This document shows positions 1 through 11,845 of a stretch of 64,000 bases of DNA, piece after piece; positions within the stretch are counted from its first letter, which is position 1; every line of letters begins with the position of its first letter. The stretch comes from Timema cristinae (taxonomy: Eukaryota; Arthropoda; Insecta; Phasmatodea; Timematidae), in contig JBCFYV010003508.1 in NCBI GenBank assembly GCA_039000515.1, positions 50,815,514 through 50,879,513 of the forward strand, given 5' to 3'. The notes under the pieces are model-generated. The model ran no database searches. It saw only the letters and a list, made by a program, of their open reading frames with translations, and was not told the origin of the DNA. Position numbers and translations under genes: made by a program.

Positions 1-317
1 CTATAATAATTATCTCTCTTTCTCTCTCTTTGCTTAGTTAATTCTACTTTCCTAATTTATTTTATTTTAATATGTTCCTAAATGTACATTCATTTATGTG
101 GGGGAATATCTTTTGATTATTATTATTATTTTGGTACAAATATTATAAAATAGTTTTGAGCACATACATATTAAATGTGTGTTCATTGAGCTAGGTGTAA
201 GAAAAGGCGCTGGCTCTAACTTCTCTCAAATAAATATGATATTATTATTGGCAACATTTTACTATCCATCAATAGGTATCATGGTTTATTTTATTTTGTT
301 ATTATTATACGTGCTTG
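1..317. other. AT-rich flank, no gene seen
   Basis: Short pyrimidine microsatellite at the very start followed by AT-rich DNA with ATT runs. No open frame or element end is recognisable here. Confidence 0.6.
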
Positions 318-1269
318 TGTAGTTCTCAGTGCTGGCCTGTCAAAGGTCTCCCGACTATTAGCCGGCACTGTAACCAGTTACAAGTTAAAACTATTTCAAA
401 TGGGGCAACACTCACCAAATTCCCTTGATGAACTCCAACACAAGAGCACGTGCTCTGACCTCCGCTCTGCAACGCTCTACACAACTGACTGAATGGCGCT
501 TTCGACCGACTGACTGCTCGGGGCTCGATCCACGTCCGGCCATAAACGAAGACCGAGGTTCCACATGGCCACGTCAGAGGCAGTTCCGACGTTATGATAG
601 TCTCGAACATTCTACCTACCCCCTCCTTCCCTTGCCCCCCCTCTCTGTGGATACAATTATGAGTATATATTGGGACGTTGGTTTTCAATGGTCACCCAAT
701 ATACCACCGACTGACCTAGGGGTTACGATGAAGTACAGGTTTTTTGCGCCTATTACTCAAGCTAAAGGAACTATAAACTTTTGACTCTCTGTAAGGGCTA
801 TGTAAATTTCGAATTTAACATGATATGTGATCATGATTATTGCGATTTGCTTGAAGGCGCGTGTTTGGGTGATTTCCCGTATTAGTTCTGATGTTAATAA
901 ATGTAGAAATATCTGATAGGAGTAATAACGGAGTTATTGTGTTTCTATTTAAATGTGTGGGATATTCAATTTTGAACCATATACTTCCATAAGTACTATT
1001 AATATTAGTGTTGTACTGACAACAAACTAATTACTGTTTGTTCCCTTATTATTTTCAGGTATTGCAAAGTCTTGTATTTCCATTATCTAATTAAGATTTT
1101 TTTAATTCTGAGAGGATAAGCGCTTCACACCTTGTTATTATATTTTGTTCTATTTATGTATTTACCATTTTGATTGTTCTAAATAAAATAAACAAATTTG
1201 TTATTGTTAGATAAACCTCTTAACTGATTCCCCCTTTACGCTTCCTAATATATTTACAAGAGGTTTACA
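318..1269 (+). mobile_element. Possible solo LTR of a gypsy-like element
   Basis: A GC-richer block (about 320-780) interrupts AT-rich DNA. It starts TGTAG, carries a TATA-like GAGTATATATTGGG near 661, has tandem polyadenylation-like signals AATAAAATAAAC near 1183, and ends AAGAGGTTTACA at 1269. This mirrors the LTR of the full element at 32007: the TATA lies about 345 bp from the start against 365 bp there, followed by the same AATAAAATAAAC and a similar GAG...TTACA end. The TGTA/TACA ends are short inverted repeats. No matching target duplication was found at these exact borders, so the limits are uncertain and promoter-like unique DNA is an alternative. Confidence 0.35.
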
Positions 1270-1487
1270 GCACTATAATAAATGAAATTGAATTATTATT
1301 GAATGCTGTAATATTTATCATTTTTTGTGTAAAAGTAAACAAATAGAAATATTTACTATTCTGATTTTATTATAGGAAGAAAAGTTTAGATTATGTTAGA
1401 CAAGATTGGGTAGTTTGTTTCCTCGTTTATTAAGTCTAAATTTAAAACCTATCATTATCTTATTTAATTTGGTAGAATAATATAGGC
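1270..1487. other. AT-rich spacer
   Basis: AT-rich sequence between the possible solo LTR and the 31-bp array. Nothing recognisable. Confidence 0.5.
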
Positions 1488-3417
1488 TTTGTTTAATTAA
1501 CTCCAGGGAGATGGGTGCTGTTTAATTAACTCCAGGGAGATGGGTGCTGTGTTTAATTGACCCCCAGGGAGATGGGTGCTGTGTTTAATTAACCCCAGGG
1601 AGATGGGTGCTGTGTTTAATTAACTTCAGGGAGATGGGTGGTGTGTTTAATTAATTCCAGGGAGATGGGTGCTGTGTTTAATTAACCCCAGGGAGATGGG
1701 TGCTGTGTTTAATTAACCCCAGGGAGATGGGTGCTGTGTTTAATTAACCCCAGGGAGATGGGTGCTGTGTTTAATTAACTCCAGGGAGATGGGTGGTGTG
1801 TTTAATTAACCCCAGGGAGATGGGCGCTGTGTTTAATTAACTTCAGGGAGATGGGTGCTGTGTTTAATTAACCCCAGGGAGATGGGCGCTGTGTTTAATT
1901 AACCCCAGGGAGATGGGTGCTGTGTTTAATTAACCCCAGGGAGATGGGCGCTGTGTTTAATTAACCCCAGGGAGATGGGTGCTGTGTTTAATTAACTCCA
2001 GGGAGATGGGTGGTGTGTTTAATTAACCCCAGGGAGATGGGCGCTGTGTTTAATTAACTCCAGGGAGATGGTGGTGTGTTTAATTAACCCCAGGGAGATG
2101 GGCGCTGTGTTTAATTAACTTCAGGAGATGGGTGCTGTGTTTAATTAACTCCAGGGAGATGGGTGGTGTGTTTAATTAACCCCAGGGAGATGGGCGCTGT
2201 GTTTAATTAACTTCAGGGAGATGGGTGCTGTGTTTAATTAACTCCAGGGAGATGGGTGCTGTGTTTAATTAACCCCAGGGAGATGGGCGCTGTGTTTAAT
2301 TAACCCCAGGGAGATGGGTGCTGTGTTTAATTAACTCCAGGGAGATGGGTGCTGTGTTTAATTAACCCCAGGGAGATGGGCGCTGTGTTTAATTAACTCC
2401 AGGGAGATGGGTGCTGTGTTTAATTAACTCCAGGGAGATGGGCGCTGTGTTTAATTAACTTCAGGGAGATGGGTGCTGTGTTTAATTAACTCCAGGGAGA
2501 TGGGTGCTGTGTTTAATTAACTCCAGGGAGATGGGTGCTGTGTTTAATTAACTCCAGGGAGATGGGTGGTGTGTTTAATTAACCCCAGGGAGATGGGCGC
2601 TGTGTTTAATTAACTTCAGGGAGATGGGTGCTGTGTTTAATTAACTCCAGGGAGATGGGTGCTGTGTTTAATTAACCCCAGGGAGATGGGCGCTGTGTTT
2701 AATTAACTCCAGGGAGATGGGTGCTGTGTTTAATTAACTCCAGGGAGATGGGCGCTGTGTTTAATTAACTCCAGGGAGATGGGCGCTGTGTTTAATTAAC
2801 CCCAGGGAGATGGGTGCTGTGTTTAATTAACTCCAGGGAGATGGGTGCTGTGTTTAATTAACCCCAGGGAGATGGGTGCTGTGTTTAATTAACCCCAGGG
2901 AGATGGGTGCTATGTTTAATTAACCCCAGGGAGATGGGTGCTGTGTTTAATTAACCCCAGGGAGATGGGTGCTGTGTTTAATTAACCCCAGGGAGATAGG
3001 TGCTGTGTTTAATTAACCCCAGGGAGATGGGTGCTGTGTTTAATTAACCCCAGGGAGATGGGTGCTGTGTTTAATTAACTCCAGGGAGATGGGCGCTGTG
3101 TTTAATTAACCCCAGGGAGATGGGTGCTGTGTTTAATTAACTCCAGGGAGATGGGTGCTGTGTTTAATTAACCCCAGGGAGATGGGTGCTGTGTTTAATT
3201 AACCCCAGGGAGATGGGTGCTATGTTTAATTAACCCCAGGGAGATGGGTGCTGTGTTTAATTAACCCCAGGGAGATGGGTGCTGTGTTTAATTAACCCCA
3301 GGGAGATAGGTGCTGTGTTTAATTAACTCCAGGGAGATGGGTGCTGTGTTTAATTAACCCCAGGGAGATGGGTGCTGTGTTTAATTAACCCCAGGGAGAT
3401 GGGTGCTGAGTTTAATT
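1488..3417. repeat. 31-bp minisatellite, about 62 copies
   Basis: Tandem copies of a 31-bp unit containing TTTAATTAACCCCAGGGAG followed by ATGGGTGCTGTG. The unit holds the palindrome TTAATTAA. Copies vary mainly at two places: CCCC, CTCC or CTTC after AATTAA, and GGGTGCT, GGGCGCT or GGGTGGT. Rare variants TATG (2911 and 3221) and GGGAGATAGG (2991 and 3301) recur exactly 310 bp apart, showing a recent duplication of a 10-unit block. Confidence 0.97.
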
Positions 3418-3529
3418 TGGTTGTATGTTTTGAACTAACATAAACAGTTACTTCATAAAACACCATTTAAATAGCTGGAATACCTGAATTGATGGACAAT
3501 TGTACTAAACGCCAATATATTTTAGTCTG

Positions 3530-3692
3530 GTTTGCTGGTTTAAATCCCAGCTGAATCTGTTAGGTGTTTTTAATGAATAATTTCCCACTCTTCACCTATA
3601 TAAATTCTGGTAAACTTCCTCCAAATTATTCCTTTCTCGCACATATATTACTAGGGTTGTTAAATACGTGTAGTAAGACAAGGCATCTGTCT
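3530..3692 (+). mobile_element. Decayed SINE (family A)
   Basis: Diverged + strand copy of the tRNA-derived SINE described at 43660. It keeps a box B-like GGTTTAAATCCCAGC, the TTTCCCACTCTTC body block, the AAACTTCCTCCAAATTATTC block and the terminal GTAGTAAGACAAGGC. Confidence 0.6.
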
Positions 3693-3826
3693 AACCTTGT
3701 CTGGTCTACCAGTGACGGATGGTCAGGTTTCTATCAAACAGATTCAAGGTTCAATCAATTGACATTCATGTCAGTCTACAATTTCCTTCATCCTAATTTG
3801 CTCCCTGTATTTCCTCCCCGTCAGAG

Positions 3827-4056
3827 CAGACAGTCTGACATTGGCTGCTACAGATATCTAGATACAGACAGTCTGACATTGGCTGCTACAGATATCTAGA
3901 TACAGACAGTCTGACATTGGCTGCTACAGATATCTAGATACAGACAGTCTGACATTGGCTGCTACAGATATCTAGATACAGACAGTCTGACATTGGCTGC
4001 TACAGATATCTAGATACAGACAGTCTGACATTGGCTGCTACAGATATCTAGATACA
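3827..4056. repeat. 38-bp tandem repeat, 6 copies
   Basis: Six nearly identical 38-bp units containing CAGTCTGACATTGGCTGC then TACAGATATCTAGATACA. Homogeneity implies recent expansion. It abuts the decayed SINE on its left. Confidence 0.96.
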
Positions 4057-4089
4057 AAGTTCCGTTACAAACAACGTTGTCACAGACCC

Positions 4090-4212
4090 TCTCAGTGCTC
4101 TCATTGCCTCTCAGTGCCTCTCAGTGCCTCTCAGTGCCTCTCAGTGCTCTCAGTGCCTCTCAGTGCCTCTCAGTGCCTCTCAGTGCCTCTCAGTGCCTCT
4201 CAGTGCTCTCAG
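4090..4212. repeat. 10-bp tandem repeat (CTCAGTGCCT)
   Basis: About a dozen copies of CTCAGTGCCT with occasional shorter CTCAGTGCT units, directly following the 38-bp array by about 35 bp. Confidence 0.95.
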
Positions 4213-5050
4213 CGCTCCACTCAGGATAATATAAGAACTGTCCGCAACAGAAGCGAGACTCAACTATAGCCGTCTCGGTGGCAACACGGTCTAAGGAAGG
4301 GATGGGTAAGCCATTACAATCAATGTGCCCCTCTAGGACTAGCTGAATTCAGAACTAGTCTAGTGCGACAACTATTACCTACTTTTGTAGTAATTATTTA
4401 AACATCAAGACATGTTGAACATTATGAAATGTAATGAATAACTCAAATCAAAATGTTATTGTTTTAATTTTACCAAGTCATGTTGGTAAATGGTAGGATT
4501 GTTTAGACCATCTTGCCACTGAATAGTTTTCCTCTGACGAACCTCATTTCCCACCACATTGCCTTACGCACTTTTTATAAAATAAAAGTAGATCTGTGAG
4601 ACCTCCCATTCTCTCGTCTACATTGATGAATATCTCTCCACTCTAAGTTAGCTCGGAAGACGCGACGCTCTCTCTCTCTCTCTCGACGAGTGACGTAGAC
4701 ATGTCTCCCCCCACCCTCTCACCCAAGACATCTACAAGCTCTTCTTCCAATTTCCCCTCTTGTTAATTTCCGTCCCGAGTTTCTTGACAGCCCTCTTTTC
4801 TGATTCGCTGTCATAACGGTACACAAGAGTGCAAGGGAGGTTTCTTGACGTGACAGCGAGAACACGACACGTGTGTTATTGACACGTGTGTCATGTCCTT
4901 CACTGGTAGTTCTGTGAACAGCACACCTCGCTCGCTCACTGCTATACTTAGTACATTCATATTAAACAAAACACCTTCAGAGCAGCAGCCCCCGTGAAAC
5001 GAATAACAGTATCTAAAAACCATCGACATAATGTTGTTTTAGGTTAAGTT
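4213..5050. other. Unassigned intergenic sequence
   Basis: Moderately GC-rich in part, with a (TC)n tract near 4670-4684. A weak SINE A-like patch (GGTGGCAACACGGTCTAAG) is near 4278. The open frames here are short and show no known motif. Confidence 0.5.
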
Positions 5051-5402
5051 CAAAGAATGCTCCTGTCAAATTTTGTTAAAATTTGCCCACTCCCTTGAAA
5101 GTTACCACGTAACTAACATCTGGATGCACAAACAGATGAAATCTAAATGAGAAAATTAAAATAGAACCTCAATTTACTTGGTCAACTATTATTTATTATT
5201 TGAGGTGAATAATACATGACTTATTAATGAACTTAACTATAAAACCAACACAACATTCATCCCCTGCCGTTAATTTATCACTGAGAAAGGGGTAAACCCA
5301 CATTTCACCAATGATATACTTTTTTAACTTGGCAGGAAATGAACCCGGGATGCTTGGCTTGGTAGGTAGACATTCTACCGACTGAGCTAAGGTTTCGGAC
5401 AA
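5050..5402 (-). mobile_element. tRNA-like repeat, family C
   Basis: Read on the minus strand this begins with a tRNA-like head: box A TTAGCTCAGTCGG, then box B-like CCCGGGTTCATTTCC. The anticodon stem is broken, so it is not a functional tRNA. The body ends in a block containing CATCTGTTTGTGCATCCAG and TTAGTTACGTGGTAAC, which recurs in diverged form near 22035-22130. A tRNA-derived SINE is the simplest reading. Confidence 0.6.
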
Positions 5403-5639
5403 GAGTATATGTTGGTTTCAGTTCGAATATGTTTATTTGGTCATAGAATAGGTCTAAGTTCAACATTTCTCATATTAAACCATCTCATACCAAGGTAAAG
5501 TAATCCATACATGATTTTATAAACATATAATTCACCAATCAAAATTGTCCTAATACAAATCATTCTCCAGGAAAAATAAAACGATAAATAGGAAAACGCA
5601 TCTGTGGACACGCTAACTAAACGTCAAGCTCATCCAGTC

Positions 5640-5740
5640 TGATTTTATGGTAATGGGCAGATCAGGATTCGAATCTTAGTATGGTGTACAGACCAGGCAT
5701 TTTTCTAAATGGTTTTCTATTATTTTTGAACACAAACTCG
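5640..5740 (+). mobile_element. SINE A fragment
   Basis: Decayed + strand piece with the box B-like CAGGATTCGAATCTTAG followed by the TTTTTCTAAATGGTTTTC body block typical of the family. Confidence 0.55.
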
Positions 5741-6895
5741 GATGCATTTATTCTAAACTCGATATTATCAGTTAATTAAACCCATAATAACCTGGATAAA
5801 GCCCCCACTTAGAGAGAGCCTAGTCCCTCAATGTGAGGACAATCAAAGATTCTCAGAAGCAGCGGAAACGATAACCCTAACACTCAAAACCACTCAGTAT
5901 CGTGATTAGATATCTGTAAGACCCTCCGAGAACATCAACCCGTGTGACACAGCTCCATTGTTTGACTGTGTACTTATATTAACCTAAATAACACACAAGG
6001 GCTCCTGGAATTAGGAATTGGGGACTTTTATGGAGCACCCAGATAAATCAGTGATGTGCGTGATTCTGGAGGGTGCTAGAGGTTGCCTAAACCCTGGGCG
6101 TCTCTTGTGAATGTGGGTTCAAGCCAGCGTCTAAATGTTGTTCATGGGTCCATGAGAGAGGACCTGGTTACGGTCCCTAGACTAGGACCTGAGAGTATAT
6201 CTGGTGTCGAGTTGCTCCATACAAGCATGTTGAGAGAGTGTCTCTTGGAGGGTTACTATTCCATCTGATCACCCACTAGAGAGAGAGAGAGAGAGAGTAG
6301 ATCCTACTACTGGCGGCCAATCTTCTCTCCTTCCAACCTTTTCTCGAGCTTCTTCACGATGTATGTTGTATCATCGAGAGACAAGGTGACGGGCGAGAGT
6401 CCTTAGATTAATTGATGGGGTTTAATTTAATACTTTCATCCTGTATCAAATAATTATTGAAATGATGATCGTAAGCTGTGTCTATCACTTATTGTTCTGT
6501 TGTCTGCCCATGAACTGCCAATTAGAGAAAATAAACGTAATGAATGACTGGAATCCTCCATTTAGGGAGAAGAGAAGCCGTGTAAAACAGTGTATCAGTA
6601 AAACTACACGAGAATCTACACTGTTAAAAATGTATTTTATTTAGTATAAACAATACTTTATTTTATTTTACAAAGTATGAATTCAAACAAGTTCACCAAT
6701 AGTCTAAAGTAGTTTTATCAAAGAAATTTTTGAAAGTAAAAATGGTATTTCTATATTTTATATAAAATAATGTGACGTGTTTTATTAATTATTTAGTCCC
6801 GAGATACATACGATCTAATTTTATCAGAAAGACTTAACAAAATGTGTCAATTGATGACGAGTTTTATTCGAGTAATTGTTTAATTGTAGGTATTT
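5741..6895. other. Unassigned sequence with (GA)n tract
   Basis: Contains a (GA)n microsatellite at 6272-6298. Open frames at 6083-6268 and 6462-6644 are 60-61 residues without recognisable motifs and are probably chance. Confidence 0.5.
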
Positions 6896-7126
6896 TAGCA
6901 ACGTGTCTTACTACCCGTTCGGTCTATACGCTTATGTACTAATTACGCTAATGTATTAAGGGTTGGAAGGTTTAATTCAAAGCTAGTGCACCCGCATTTG
7001 CGTGGAGGGAGAGTGTAAAACCTTTTTGATAAAACTACCCTCAGTATACCCAACCAAGATTCGAACCTCGACTACCTCGTAATCGGCAGTATAGTCTAGT
7101 GCGAGAGTAGCGCGCTAGATCATGTC
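6896..7126 (-). mobile_element. SINE A, near full length
   Basis: Minus-strand copy. On the plus strand it reads from the tail CTTACTACCCGTTCGGTC through GCACCCGCATTTGCGTGG, the CCAAGATTCGAACCTCG box B complement and the TAGTCTAGTGCGAGAG head block. Same architecture as the copy at 43660. Confidence 0.85.
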
Positions 7127-8654
7127 AGTTTAATATATCTGATCTTTGTATTAACAGTAAAGTGCATATGTTATTATTGCGCAATATGATACTATCTTCA
7201 CATGGGTATATATAATTTTGGATACACACAAAATAAGGAGGATTTAATCTTATTTCGAAATATTAAATTTATCCGTGGATTGTTAGATAGGATCTTTTAG
7301 AAAATATCTTAGACATATTTTCTTGCAGTCAACATAAATCAACTTTTACTATACTTTTACTATCCAACTGGTCTGACGATATTTGTCAATGGTGACCACT
7401 GCAGATAACTAGACTTTACGTATGAATAAATGAAAGCAGTTTTAGTAGTTTCTTAAAGCGCCGAACGTTGTCCTTTCTACCCTGGTCACACCATGAACAG
7501 CCACATAAAAGGGAAATGTAATCTCTAGTACAATATTCTTGCTTTCAGGATTTATGCAAAAGTTACGTCAAAGCGGCTGTTTTTAACAAAGAATAACAAA
7601 AAACCCTCCAGTTGATAAATTATGATGTCGAACAAGTTTTTCTTTTACTTTATTGCTCTAAGCTGCGACACAACCCATGTTGAGACATATCTGCGAGATA
7701 TAATAAATAAACTTTATATTCCTAGAAATATATTTTTTTAATATCTTTTGTGTGTGCGCTTTCCAAAAGTTGATCCTATAGAAAGGACTCATTTTATGAC
7801 ATTGTCTTGGTCCTTTGAGCTGTTATTCTGAAACTCAAACTTGGCCATGATATATTTTTTAACTGAACAACGTGAGTGAGTTTTTGCAGTAGCGGAAGTG
7901 ATGTCACAAAGTTATTTTTGCGTTAGGGTTAGAATGGGGAGGAGATGTCGTAGCCACACGACTGAATATTACGTCACGGATGAAAAATGAATGGAAAGAA
8001 AACAAGAAGAACAAGGCGAAAAGAATTTCGATCTAGATTTCTTCAGAACACAATTTAACAAAAATATTTATTTTATTTTACATTAAAAAAGTATATTTAA
8101 TCTGCCCCATCAAAATTAGACGTACCGAAACAAACAAAATTAGACAAATGATAAATGTTTACAACGAACACAGTAGTTATTAATTGAAATCTAATAAGTG
8201 TGAGTAATAACGGTATTTATAGATCTCCTAACACCAATTAATGGTTTTAGCACCTAAGAGTGCACCTAAGGTTCCAATAAGTCATTCCTGCCTTAACTTC
8301 GTCACATTTCGGGAATAAGAGACTTCAACCGCACCTTTAATCTAAACTACAAAGTCTTTCCAAATTAGGTCAAGAAATGCGTTTAGATGTTTGCCCACCA
8401 AACTAGAGCTATCATTGGTGTAAAAACTGTAGGGGCATTTGAGAGGAAATGTATCACGATTCGACTGAATAAACATAGACACATATTATGGTAACATGAA
8501 TCTTACTTCTAAATTTATCCAATCTAGATTGAAGTTGGAGCTCTGATCTCTCAGGTCAAGGACTTAGTAAAACAAGCTGACTGAGTCAGCTGTCAGTACA
8601 CACGGCGGGATATTTGAGCTTTGATCTCTCTCACTGTTTGAGATACGTCCACAT
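7127..8654. other. AT-rich sequence, no gene seen
   Basis: AT-rich DNA with short interrupted frames. A small palindrome, GCTGACTGAGTCAGC, is at about 8577-8591. Nothing else recognisable. Confidence 0.5.
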
Positions 8655-8750
8655 AGAGCCAGTGGTCAAATGGTCTAGGACTTCAGAGTCACTTTGCACT
8701 GTCACCAGCCGGGAGCAAGACTCCTAGGTGTGTTTTTCCTCCCCCAGTCT
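8655..8750 (+). mobile_element. SINE A head, decayed
   Basis: AGTGGTCAAATGGTCTAGGAC matches the SINE head pattern (gtggtc..atggtctaagg) but is strongly diverged. Low-confidence assignment. Confidence 0.35.
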
Positions 8751-9254
8751 GAATGCTGCCCATTCTTGTTGATTAGGTTTGAGAGTCAACTCCAGACCTT
8801 GACAAGTAGATCCGAGCATTTTAAGAGCTGTCCTCAAATACCTACCACACACAGGACCAACTCATTGCTAGCGCATTCTATTGGAATGTTCGGATCTAAC
8901 AGTAGTAAGCTCTGGTTTTTTTTACAGATTATTATATTTAATGTGGGTTTCTCAAATTACTTGGTGGATATTCCTCGTTTAATTTTATTTGAAATTTAAT
9001 TTCGGGTGTGTTTGAAGAGTAAACAGATAGAAGATAGTTGTAGATCCATTTCAAGAAATTACATTCCGTCTCGAGCATCAAGTTCTATGTTAACTTGTGG
9101 TTCACGAGTTTTGTACACCTCGTTAGATCTTTATAATGTGGCAAGAGATCTCTCCTTGACGTATTCCACTATGGTCCTGTCTTGTAAGGTGGAAAGGTGA
9201 ACTTGTATACATCACGGCGTGGTTTCCTCACGTTCAACAAGATACACGAGTATC

Positions 9255-9370
9255 TGTGGCGATAGGGAGGATACGGTTTCAATTACGTTACGTGGACTAC
9301 CACTCTTCTTATCATGCAAACGTTGGTACACTTCCTCCAAATACCAACTTCTTCATTCCTATATTATAAA
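9255..9370 (+). mobile_element. SINE A body, decayed
   Basis: Shows CGGTTTCAATTACG, CTACCACTCTTC and GGTACACTTCCTCCAAATAC in the order found in family A on its sense strand. Confidence 0.45.
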
Positions 9371-9453
9371 TTAGTCCTTGCTCTCTCTCTCTCTCTACAA
9401 CAATCCACCGTACCAATAAGGTGTCTACTTGGTTATTTCTTACCAGAGAGAGA

Positions 9454-9517
9454 TGTTCAGTTTGTGTTCAGTTTGTGTTCAGAGTGTGTTCAGTCTGTGT
9501 TCAGTCTGTGTTCAGAG
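9454..9517. repeat. 11-bp tandem repeat, 6 copies
   Basis: Six copies of TGTTCAGTTTG and variants TGTTCAGTCTG and TGTTCAGAGTG. Confidence 0.93.
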
Positions 9518-10062
9518 TATTCGCTTGTTTTTATTTATTTATATCTAGCCGAGATCGTCGTAGAATTATCTAAGACATTATCGTTTTAGTGCCAAGAATA
9601 AAGTTCATCCTAAAATAAAATAAAAATTTACGACAATGGTAAAAGATAGAATCCACATCGACCATAGCCTAATTTATAAAATACAAGCAAACTCGTTTGA
9701 CAATATATTTACTAAAACAACTTCCATAGATTCATACGTCAAATTATGAAGCTGTCACTTTTGCTAGATAATATCGATAACAATAAAATAAACTAGACGT
9801 AAAATAATCTCATTGTTAGCTACAAAGTACAATATTATATTTGTTTTTATTTAAGCTCCCTCTAACCAGTGTATATTTCTGTAAATGTAGGTCAATATCA
9901 TGAAGACATTTCGTTTTTTTAAATTAGTCACATTTAAGTTAGCCAACTAGAAGTAGAAAGATAACATACAATAAATTAATCGATCTTATTGAAAAAATGA
10001 CTTGTACCGATAAGATGTTTCATGTGTGTTTTGGAAATAGTCATGAGTGTGTCTACAAATCT
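9518..10062. other. AT-rich sequence, no gene seen
   Basis: AT-rich with short frames only. Nothing recognisable. Confidence 0.5.
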
Positions 10063-10310
10063 GTTTTAGCACCGAGTCTTACTACCTGTCCAGGCTACAC
10101 GCATTATGTACTAATTATGATAATATGTCAGATATGGAGAAGTTTCGATTTAGAGGAAGTGTACCAACATTTGTGTGGCGGGAAGAGTTTAAAACCTCTT
10201 TAGAAATAACATCCTCAGTACATCCAAGTGGGATTTGAATCCCGATTCCCCTGTCATTGGCGTCTAGTCTAAATTGATCGTGATGCCGTGGACCATGTGG
10301 CCACCAAAGT
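10063..10310 (-). mobile_element. SINE A, near full length
   Basis: Minus-strand copy running from the tail TTTAGCACCGAGTCTTAC to the head complement CCATGTGGCCACCAAAG. The AGGAAGTGTACCAACATTTG and GGGATTTGAATCCCGA (box B) blocks are intact in order. About 248 bp long. Confidence 0.87.
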
Positions 10311-10394
10311 ATATGTTTACATGATATATTACCGTTAGTCCCATTCACTTGATATGTTATTTTCTTAAACTCGTGCCAGTGAACTCGTGAATAA

Positions 10395-10565
10395 AAGATG
10401 TCTGCTAGGACGTGTTTGATCTGCCCGGGACGGAAAAGTCAACATTTAAATCCTGATTTGTGTTTTTTGTAATGGATTGACTACCACTATACCTCCACGA
10501 GATTTCAGGTACATTTTCACGATATTCTTCCTTTCTCATCCCTACCACATTAGAATAAATACCTG
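10395..10565 (+). mobile_element. SINE A, decayed, opposite orientation
   Basis: Diverged + strand copy just downstream of the minus-strand copy at 10063. The blocks ATTTAAATCCTGATTTG, ATGGATTGACTACCACT and CTTTCTCATCCCTACCACATT follow in family order. The pair forms a loose inverted arrangement. Confidence 0.5.
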
Positions 10566-11844
10566 GATCGACCTAATGACTGGTAGCACTGGAACTAAAA
10601 AATAAATATTTTAATTTAGTTTTGTTTTCAAAATTGACAAAATCAATAATAACATTAAGTTAAAAACAAAGAAAATATTTCTATGTCCATTGAATTCAAT
10701 AGAAATGTCAAACGTTAAAGAATTATTTCCACTGAGCTTTCCACATGTAAATAATATATTTTGCCGTGATTTAGCAGACAACACGCTGGTAAATCACGGC
10801 AAAATATAAAACGACAACTTTAATCATATTATGGATATATTGATGTGTTTTAACCCCGGGCGTTGTTCTGTATCGAACTACGGTACTTTACAATTCACAT
10901 TCACCTTCGGAAATGTTTTTATTTTCATTGGAAAAACAACTGGCCTGGAACATTAAAAAAAACGTTACTTTGAGTTTTGGGACTGGTAAACAAAGAGATT
11001 AACTATCCAGAAAGTATTGTCGTATCCTGTCCAATCACGTTATTGGAAATTCTGTAACGTCCTAGCATTAGTGATTTTATAACAAATACTTCATTTTATT
11101 TCTCGTAGTTTAAATTATATATTTTGTTTGAGTTTTGTATTTGTGTACGTTCTCAGTTAACTTATACAACGCAAAATGAAAACTTACATTATTATAAATA
11201 AATATATTACAGTCCAATTTTCTTGGGAAGGGCCCTTTATTACAGTTAGAAAGGCTAATAGATATATTTCCAAGAATTAATATGGCAGGCCATCTTGTCT
11301 GTATCAGTCACTTTCAATATACAGGGTGGGGCATTAAAAATGTTAAAAATAGATTTATAGGAAACGGCGCATTAAAAAAAAAAATGTTCCGACAAAAGTA
11401 ATTTGTTTTGAGGAGGAAATTGAAAAGGATTTTTTTATTTTTTATTAAGAGGACTTATTTAAGGTCGTTTCAAGGTAGACTTTTTTAAAAACTCAGAGAT
11501 TTTTTTTATTAAATAATCTTATTTTTCTTAAAAAAAATCAACTCTTGTCTGAAATATTTTTTGAACAGTTTCAACTTTCAGAGATACTTAACAAAATAAA
11601 GTGTAGAAGTTATACTTGACATTTGATGTGGGAAAATAAGGTTTCTTGGATTTGAGTGGCTTGTATTTCATGATAACACAATTATTATTAGTGATTTTTA
11701 AATATTGGGTGACAAAGGTGAATTTTATTAATTTGGTATAAAGTGTAAGCGTGCACAGAATTGCAGCAACAATATTAACATTTTAAAACATTAACAACAT
11801 CAATAATTTTACAACATTAACAAAATCAATATTTATTGAATAAC
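10566..11844. other. AT-rich sequence with a hairpin and a MITE-like end
   Basis: No gene recognised. It holds the perfect hairpin at 10756-10807 and, near 11321, ACAGGGTGGGGCATTAAAAA, which resembles the ACAGGGTG... ends of insect MITE-like repeats. No partner end was found. Confidence 0.45.
10756..10807. repeat. Perfect 18-bp inverted repeat (hairpin)
   Basis: The left arm ATATTTTGCCGTGATTTA (10756-10773) and right arm TAAATCACGGCAAAATAT (10790-10807) are exact reverse complements around a 16-nt loop. The arms sit in AT-rich DNA but hold a GC core, so chance is unlikely. It could be a tiny foldback element or a structured RNA. Confidence 0.9.
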
Positions 11845-11845
11845 A

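Noticed and set aside
326..784. Overlapping 119- and 120-residue ORFs on opposite strands
   Set aside because: They overlap almost entirely, lack motifs, and fall in the GC-rich U3-like part of the possible solo LTR.
1488..3417. CRISPR-like array
   Set aside because: Units are directly contiguous without unique spacers, and the context is eukaryotic. The same holds for the other arrays.
5196..5402. 68-residue minus ORF (starts MSETLAQSVEC)
   Set aside because: It is the translation of a tRNA-like SINE head and body.
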